A stretch of DNA of 64,000 nt, from positions 28,635,111 to 28,699,110 of the forward strand of contig NC_092576.1 of assembly GCF_037975245.1 (NCBI RefSeq), in the 5' to 3' direction. Below the pieces are notes generated by a model. The model was not told the DNA's origin and did not search any database. It saw nothing but the letters and a program-made list of their open reading frames with translations. This DNA is from Apostichopus japonicus (lineage: Eukaryota; Echinodermata; Holothuroidea; Aspidochirotida; Stichopodidae). Positions 60,668-64,000 of this stretch are shown in pieces. A program made the position numbers and the translations under genes. Within the stretch, counting starts at the first letter, position 1. Every line of letters begins with the position of its first letter.

Positions 60668-62155
60668 GTGTATGTATGTGTGTATGTATGTATGTGTGTG
60701 TGTATGTATGTATGTATTTACCACTATATCAACACCATACTAAACAATACAGTGTCCACAATTTGCTTGGATAGACCCCTTAGTGGCATGTACAATGTAT
60801 GTACAACTTTATCAACTCCATACTAAGCATGCCACAGTGTCCACAATTTGCTTGGATAGACCCCTTACTGCCATGTACAATGTATGTACAACTTTATCAA
60901 CTCCATACTAAGCATGCCACAGTGTCAACTATTTGCTTGGATAGACCCCTTAGTGGCATGTACAATGTATGTACAACTTTATCAACTCCATACTAAGCAT
61001 GCCACAGGGTCAACTATTTGCTTGGATAGACCCCTTACTGCCATGTACAATGTATGTACAACTTTATCAACTCCATACTAAGCATGCCACAGTGTCAACT
61101 ATTTGCTTGGATAGACCCCTTAGTGGCATGTACAATGTATGTACAACTTTTTCAACTCCATACTAAGCATGCCACAGTGTCAACTATTTGCTTGGATAGA
61201 CCCCTTCCTGCCATGTACAATGTATGTACAACTATATCTACACCATACTGAACATGCCACAGTGTCCACTATCTGCTTCAATAGACCTCTTACTGCCATG
61301 TACTAAGTATGTACTATGTATGTACCACAATATCTACACCATACTGAACATGCCACAGTGTCCACTATCTGCTTCAATAGACTTAGTGCAATGTACAGTG
61401 TAGACTATGTATGTTTACACAACTATATCTACACCATACTGAACATGCCACAGTGTCCACTATTTGCTTCAGTAGACCTCTTCCTGCCATGTACAATGTA
61501 TGTACAACTATATCTACTCCATACTGAACATGCCACAGTGTCCACTATCTGTTTCAATAGACCTCTCACTGCCATGTACTATGTATGTACTATGTATGTA
61601 CCACTATAACTACTCCATACTGAACATGCCACAGTGTCCACTATCTGCTTCAATAGACCTCTTACTGCCATGTACTATGTATGTACTATGTATGTACCAC
61701 TATAACTACTCCATACTGAACATGCCACAGTGTCCACTATCTGCTTCAATAGACTCAGTGCAATGTACAGTAGTATGTATGTTTACACAACTATATCTAC
61801 ACCATACTGAACATGCCACAGTGTCCACTATCTGCTTCAATAGACCTCCTCTTAGTGCCATGTACTATGTATGTACAACTACATCTACTCCATACTGAAC
61901 TTGCTATAGTCTCCAATATATGCTTCCAAATAAACCTTTGAATACCATGTGCCAAATGTACTAACTAATTTTTAATAATTACAATTTAAAGAATGCACCA
62001 TATATTGTGAACTTACTGAGTGTCTCCAAGCCTTGCATATATTTAAACTCTTTCATAGTGTCCTCCAGTTTGGTCAGTTGGTTATTCTGCAGCATTATGA
62101 TCTTCAGATTGGTGAGATGTTGAAGGGCTCCCTCTACATCCACAAGCTCATTATC
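53146..62155 (-). CDS. LRRC72: Leucine-rich repeat-containing protein 72 (LRRC72), C-terminal 189 residues, four exons
   Basis: Minus-strand exons 62155-62017, 59512-59423, 56919-56748 and 53314-53146 join at GT/AG sites in one frame (570 nt with stop). The product starts within an LRR array (DNELVDVEGALQHLTNLK, then MLQNNQLTKLEDTMKEFKYM, then LNLSKNPLAQ) and continues HIPSLKLLDRREVKKSERDEA, the usual LRR cap. It then has a basic helical segment with LVDTIAFGRRWEAG and ends WSKVPRVEEKRL and AQIVTVRFR. The cap, the IAFG block, the WxxVP.EE block and the xVTxRFR-type C-terminus fit LRRC72. About 90-100 N-terminal residues are absent and should be encoded right of the window. Molecular role is not well established; LRR proteins of this type are protein-binding scaffolds. 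Confidence 0.85.
53402..53640. repeat. AT-rich simple repeat in LRRC72 last intron
   Basis: Poly-C/CCACCC-rich stretch, then repeated ATATATTCAAA/ATATAAAATAT units (53515-53635). Confidence 0.85.
53641..55639. other. LRRC72 intron sequence without recognised elements
   Basis: No gene, transposon end or array was recognised. CCCC-rich and T-rich runs only. Confidence 0.5.
55640..55853 (+). mobile_element. tRNA-derived SINE, near full length
   Basis: The tRNA-like head at 55640-55707 has an A box (TTAGCTCAGTGGTTAACG), a B box (GAGTTCGAGTC) and six of seven acceptor pairs (GGAGTG with CACTCC). The body follows, with a CTGAC-TTCG-GTCAG hairpin (55789-55802), the GCTTGCAGGAGGATCTAA block and an (ATAC)n tail ending about 55853. 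The tail is shared with 28679-28785. It lies within an LRRC72 intron on the opposite strand. Confidence 0.88.
56118..56373. mobile_element. TTAA-flanked MITE, family B, inserted next to a SINE
   Basis: Homologous along its full length to 10277-10528: GTCAGTATAGGCCCC, TACTTTCCTGGAGGTCTTTA, AAGAATTTTGACCAAAGGTG and TATTTGGGGCC. The right TTAA is intact at 56370-56373. The left one is mutated (CTAA). Confidence 0.8.
56374..56478 (-). mobile_element. tRNA-derived SINE head (minus strand)
   Basis: On the minus strand an A box (TGTTCAAGTGGTTAAGG, 56465-56449) and a B box (GGTTCAAGTCC, 56422-56412) occur at tRNA spacing. They are followed by TTGTCCTTGCTCAAGGCACTT, a tail type seen in several animal SINEs. 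The MITE at 56118-56373 abuts or interrupts it. It is a different family from the SINE at 55640. Confidence 0.6.
56748..56919 (-). CDS. LRRC72: LRRC72 coding exon (172 bp)
   Basis: Acceptor TTGAACAG and donor GTAAGT. With the carried G it reads EVKKSERDEARKLYRQERQT, then LVDTIAFGRRWEAGPPQQ and ends ESLN plus two bases of a Gln codon. Confidence 0.88.
56985..57412 (+). pseudogene. CR1/L2-like LINE 3' end (decayed RT C-terminus)
   Basis: Reads LDHITPIFWQLH, an in-frame stop where Trp is expected, then LPVSYRINFKIILLTYKALH, GLAPEYM, TLWNSLP and FKNRLKTFLF, with the true stop at 57339-57341. A 3' UTR of about 45 bp and an (ATT)n tail ending 57412 follow. Same type as 1-532 but clearly diverged. 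It lies inside an LRRC72 intron on the opposite strand. Confidence 0.8.
57757..58130 (+). mobile_element. TTAA-flanked MITE, family A (best copy, 374 bp)
   Basis: TTAA at 57757-57760 and 58127-58130. Terminal inverted repeats AGGCATTGAAGACTCGCCCC and, in reverse complement, AGTGTGTGAAGACTCGCGC. Related copies lie at 62720-63064 and 50083-50426. Non-coding. TTAA targets are used by piggyBac-type and Kolobok-type transposons, and the ends here do not settle which. Confidence 0.85.
58792..58862 (+). mobile_element. LINE 3' terminus with (ATT)n tail
   Basis: GCAAAGCGCC, then TACTGGCGCTATACAAAGTG, then an ATT repeat, the usual end of CR1/L2-like LINEs. Little or no coding part remains. Confidence 0.6.
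59100..59180 (+). repeat. Two-unit 37-bp tandem duplication
   Basis: ACTTAACCTACCACACTGAAG and its flank occur twice in direct succession with one difference. Confidence 0.85.
59423..59512 (-). CDS. LRRC72: LRRC72 coding exon (90 bp, LRR cap)
   Basis: Acceptor TCTCGTAG and donor GTACTT. The base carried from the previous exon makes Asn, giving NLSKNPLAQESEYRYYTIFH and IPSLKLLDRR, the terminal LRR and cap. Confidence 0.88.
59945..60215 (+). repeat. Two-unit tandem duplication, period about 145 bp
   Basis: TTAATTATATAAAATTACTC, ATTGAACTT and TATTGTCTT recur in order starting near 59967 and 60113. AT-rich and diverged. Confidence 0.7.
60566..61950 (+). repeat. 85-bp minisatellite in an LRRC72 intron, about 15 units
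   Basis: The unit contains CCATACT(A/G)A(A/G)CATGCCACAG, TTGCTT(GG/CA)ATAGACC and CATGTACAATGTATGTACA. Early units (60740-61230) are spaced exactly 85 bp and alternate between two subtypes. Later units vary in length through extra GTACTATGTAT blocks. The open frames here are phase shadows of the repeat. Confidence 0.95.
60639..60717 (+). repeat. (TATG)n/(TGTG)n microsatellite within the minisatellite
   Basis: TATGTATG repeats with TGTG variants replace the CATGTACAATGTATG segment of one unit, so it probably grew out of the unit's own GTATG motif. Confidence 0.93.
62017..62155 (-). CDS. LRRC72: LRRC72 coding exon (139 bp, LRR units)
   Basis: Acceptor TTCTCTACAG and donor GTAAGT. Starts in frame with DNELVDVEGALQHLTNLK and ends LETL plus one base. 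This is the first exon of the gene visible in the window. Confidence 0.88.
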
Positions 62156-62719
62156 CTGTAGAGAACACAGGCACACACACACAGAAGAAACGATCCAATT
62201 TAGTAACGTTAACATTGTGATCCCAACAGTAATATATAGCCTACATATTTTATTTTTGAGCAAGAATTAACATAAGAATTGACGACACTCTGAAATGCAA
62301 AACATTGTTACAAAAATATTAGGTAATGATAAAGGCCAATATAACCACATGGTTGAATGTTAGGGGGTACTTGAGTTTCACCTTCCTATAAAGTACAGTC
62401 AAGTATACTATATAAATAAGATTAATTTAAACCTGCTTGGGGTACAGTGCCGTATGTATATTATGAGTTCCTAAATTACTGTACAAAAATCGTCACACAA
62501 AATCCCCACCCCCCCACCCCTCAGATAAACTTCTATAACATATATACCCTATCATATAAGATAGATTAGCAATGTCAAGTTGCATAGATGTCGTCAAGCC
62601 TTCCAAGGCTTACCGTTTAGTCTCATGTAAAGAGAGGCAGTCTGCAGTCGAGTTTACAAGACTTGAGTCATTCACTCGAGTTTACCAAAGACAAGTTGGA
62701 CAAGAGTGAATGGCACATC

Positions 62720-63064
62720 TTAAAGGCATTGAAGACTCGCCCCAAACAGCGTGCTGCCATCTTTAAAAAGTTAACTTTCCTTTCTTGTCCCTACAAAATG
62801 CACACAGCAATGAAACGTGATACCTTGTTCTCTTTGATCTAGACCTGAAATGTCCATTGCTGCTACGTACACTGTGTTGTGGGTATTGACCGCAGCTGTA
62901 TGTACTGACTTTACACTAGTGTCTAATTAACGATAGTAGCAAGCTGTGTGTGTATTTTCTGGGATCGATGGTGGTGTCTAATACTTCTGTTACACCTCAT
63001 TCGAAACTAGGTTAGATTACAGGCATTAGACGTTTGTTTTTGCGTGAGTCTTTACACCCTTTAA
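62720..63064 (+). mobile_element. TTAA-flanked MITE, family A (internal deletion)
   Basis: TTAA at 62720-62723 and 63061-63064. The left end AGGCATTGAAGACTCGCCCC is identical to the copy at 57757. It lacks about 25 bp after GTTAACTTTC compared with that copy. The rest aligns closely. Confidence 0.88.
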
Positions 63065-63296
63065 GTCAAATCAGCAGACCTTTTTTTTTTAACCCAAGTC
63101 AAACCTTTACCACTGAGGACATTCTTCATCCCGGAGGATGGAAAGACTGAAGTCTCACCTTCCACCGTAAATGTGAAACATGACAATGCTTCACCCACAT
63201 GTTCTATGCATGTTGTAGCTCAAAGTGAAGGGGAAGAGACCTATAAAGGGATCCCCTCCTGGTGCCTCACACATACAAACATGCTGTATGAGCGAG
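63065..63296. other. Spacer before the 68-bp satellite
   Basis: A frame opens at 63173 but runs straight into the satellite. No LRR-coding exon was found here on the minus strand. Confidence 0.4.
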
Positions 63297-64000
63297 GGCT
63301 GTGCTGCAGTTGTCAATCCACTCCAGGCTCACACACCCATGCCCACCCACACTGTATGAGCGTGGGCTGTGCTGCAGTTGTCAATCCACTCCAGGCTCAC
63401 ACACCCATGCCCACCCATACTGAATGAGTGTGGGCTGTGCTGCAGTTGTCAATCCACTCTAGGCTCACACACCCATGCCCACCCATACTGAATGAGCGTG
63501 GGCTGTGCTGCAGTTGTCAATCCACTCCAGGCTCACACACCCATGCCCACCCACATTGTATGAGCGTGGGCTGTGCTGCAGTTGTCAATCCACTCCAGGC
63601 TCACACACCCATGCCCACCCACACTGTATGAGCGTGGGCTGTGCTGCAGTTGTCAATCCACTCCAGGCTCACACACCCATGCCCACCCATACCGTATGAG
63701 CGTGGGCTGTGCTGCAGTTGTCAATCCACTCCAGGCTCACACCCATGCCCACCCATACTGTATCAGAGTGGGCTGTGCTGCAGTTGTCAATCCACTCCAG
63801 GCTCACACACCCATGCCCACCCACACTGTATGAGCGTGGGCTGTGCTGCAGTTGTCAATCCACTCCAGGCTCACACACCCATGCCCACCCATACCGTATG
63901 AGCGTGGGCTGTGCTGCAGTTGTCAATCCACTCCAGGCTCACACCCATGCCCACCCATACTGTATCAGAGTGGGCTGTGCTGCAGTTGTCAATCCACTCC
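63297..64000 (+). repeat. 68-bp satellite array, at least 11 units, running off the window
   Basis: GTGCTGCAGTTGTCAATCCA starts at 63301, 63369, 63437, 63505, 63573, 63641, 63709, 63775, 63843, 63911 and 63977, so the period is 68 with two 66-bp units. Each unit has a CTGCAG (PstI) site. Protein frames here are shifted readings of the same repeat. Confidence 0.97.

Noticed and set aside
60644-61898. Many overlapping 65-132-codon frames spaced by 85 bp
   Set aside because: Each is the same 85-bp unit read in shifted phases. A repeat length not divisible by 3 and frequent indels argue against a repeat protein.
63173-63901. Cys-rich repeated frames (CSCQSTPGSHTHAHPH type)
   Set aside because: These come from a 68-bp satellite whose period is not a multiple of 3. 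The apparent protein repeat switches frames at every unit.

Overview
The window is AT-rich animal nuclear DNA with spliced genes, long introns and dense repeats. A TTAGGG-type telomeric repeat, a single FoxN1/4 forkhead gene, an LRRC72 orthologue, CR1/L2-like retroelement tails and tRNA-derived SINEs suggest an invertebrate deuterostome. An echinoderm such as a sea cucumber is my best guess, but the sequence alone does not prove it. No bacterial features, CRISPR array or viral gene were seen.

Three protein-coding genes can be supported. (1) At 21006-23258 (+) an intronless frame encodes a 750-residue single-pass membrane protein. It has a signal peptide, an N-terminal V-type Ig domain, a second Ig-like region, one transmembrane helix and a long cytoplasmic tail with two ITIM-like tyrosine motifs. 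(2) At 32645-44046 (+) five coding exons, joined at consensus splice sites in a continuous frame, encode a 555-residue FoxN1/4 transcription factor. A CCAAT/TATA/initiator promoter lies about 425 bp upstream and a long 3' UTR probably follows. (3) At 62155-53146 (-) four exons encode the C-terminal 189 residues of LRRC72. Its N-terminal exons lie beyond the right edge. Genes 2 and 3 converge on the region 49.2-53.1 kb.

Layout: 0-0.7 kb, LINE tail and TA microsatellite; 0.7-20.9 kb, no gene seen, but MITEs (3.7, 4.9, 8.8, 10.3 kb), TA arrays (7.5-8.0 kb) and several tandem arrays (12.4-15.1 and 17.4 kb); 21-24.6 kb, the Ig receptor; 26.4-30.2 kb, a mobile-element cluster with a fold-back MITE, an interstitial telomere array, a hammerhead-like motif, a SINE and two inverted hAT-like MITEs; 32.1-49.2 kb, FoxN1/4, with two hAT-like elements in its 7.2-kb second intron; 49.2-53.1 kb, intergenic DNA and relics; 53.1-64 kb, LRRC72, whose introns hold SINEs, LINE tails, TTAA-flanked MITEs, an 85-bp minisatellite and a 68-bp satellite running off the edge.

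The genes have no evident functional link. The most unusual content is non-coding: shared hairpin modules between different MITEs, higher-order structure in two tandem arrays, a hammerhead-like RNA motif, and a SINE tail with a conserved UUCG hairpin. I did not find a convincing wholly new biological system.
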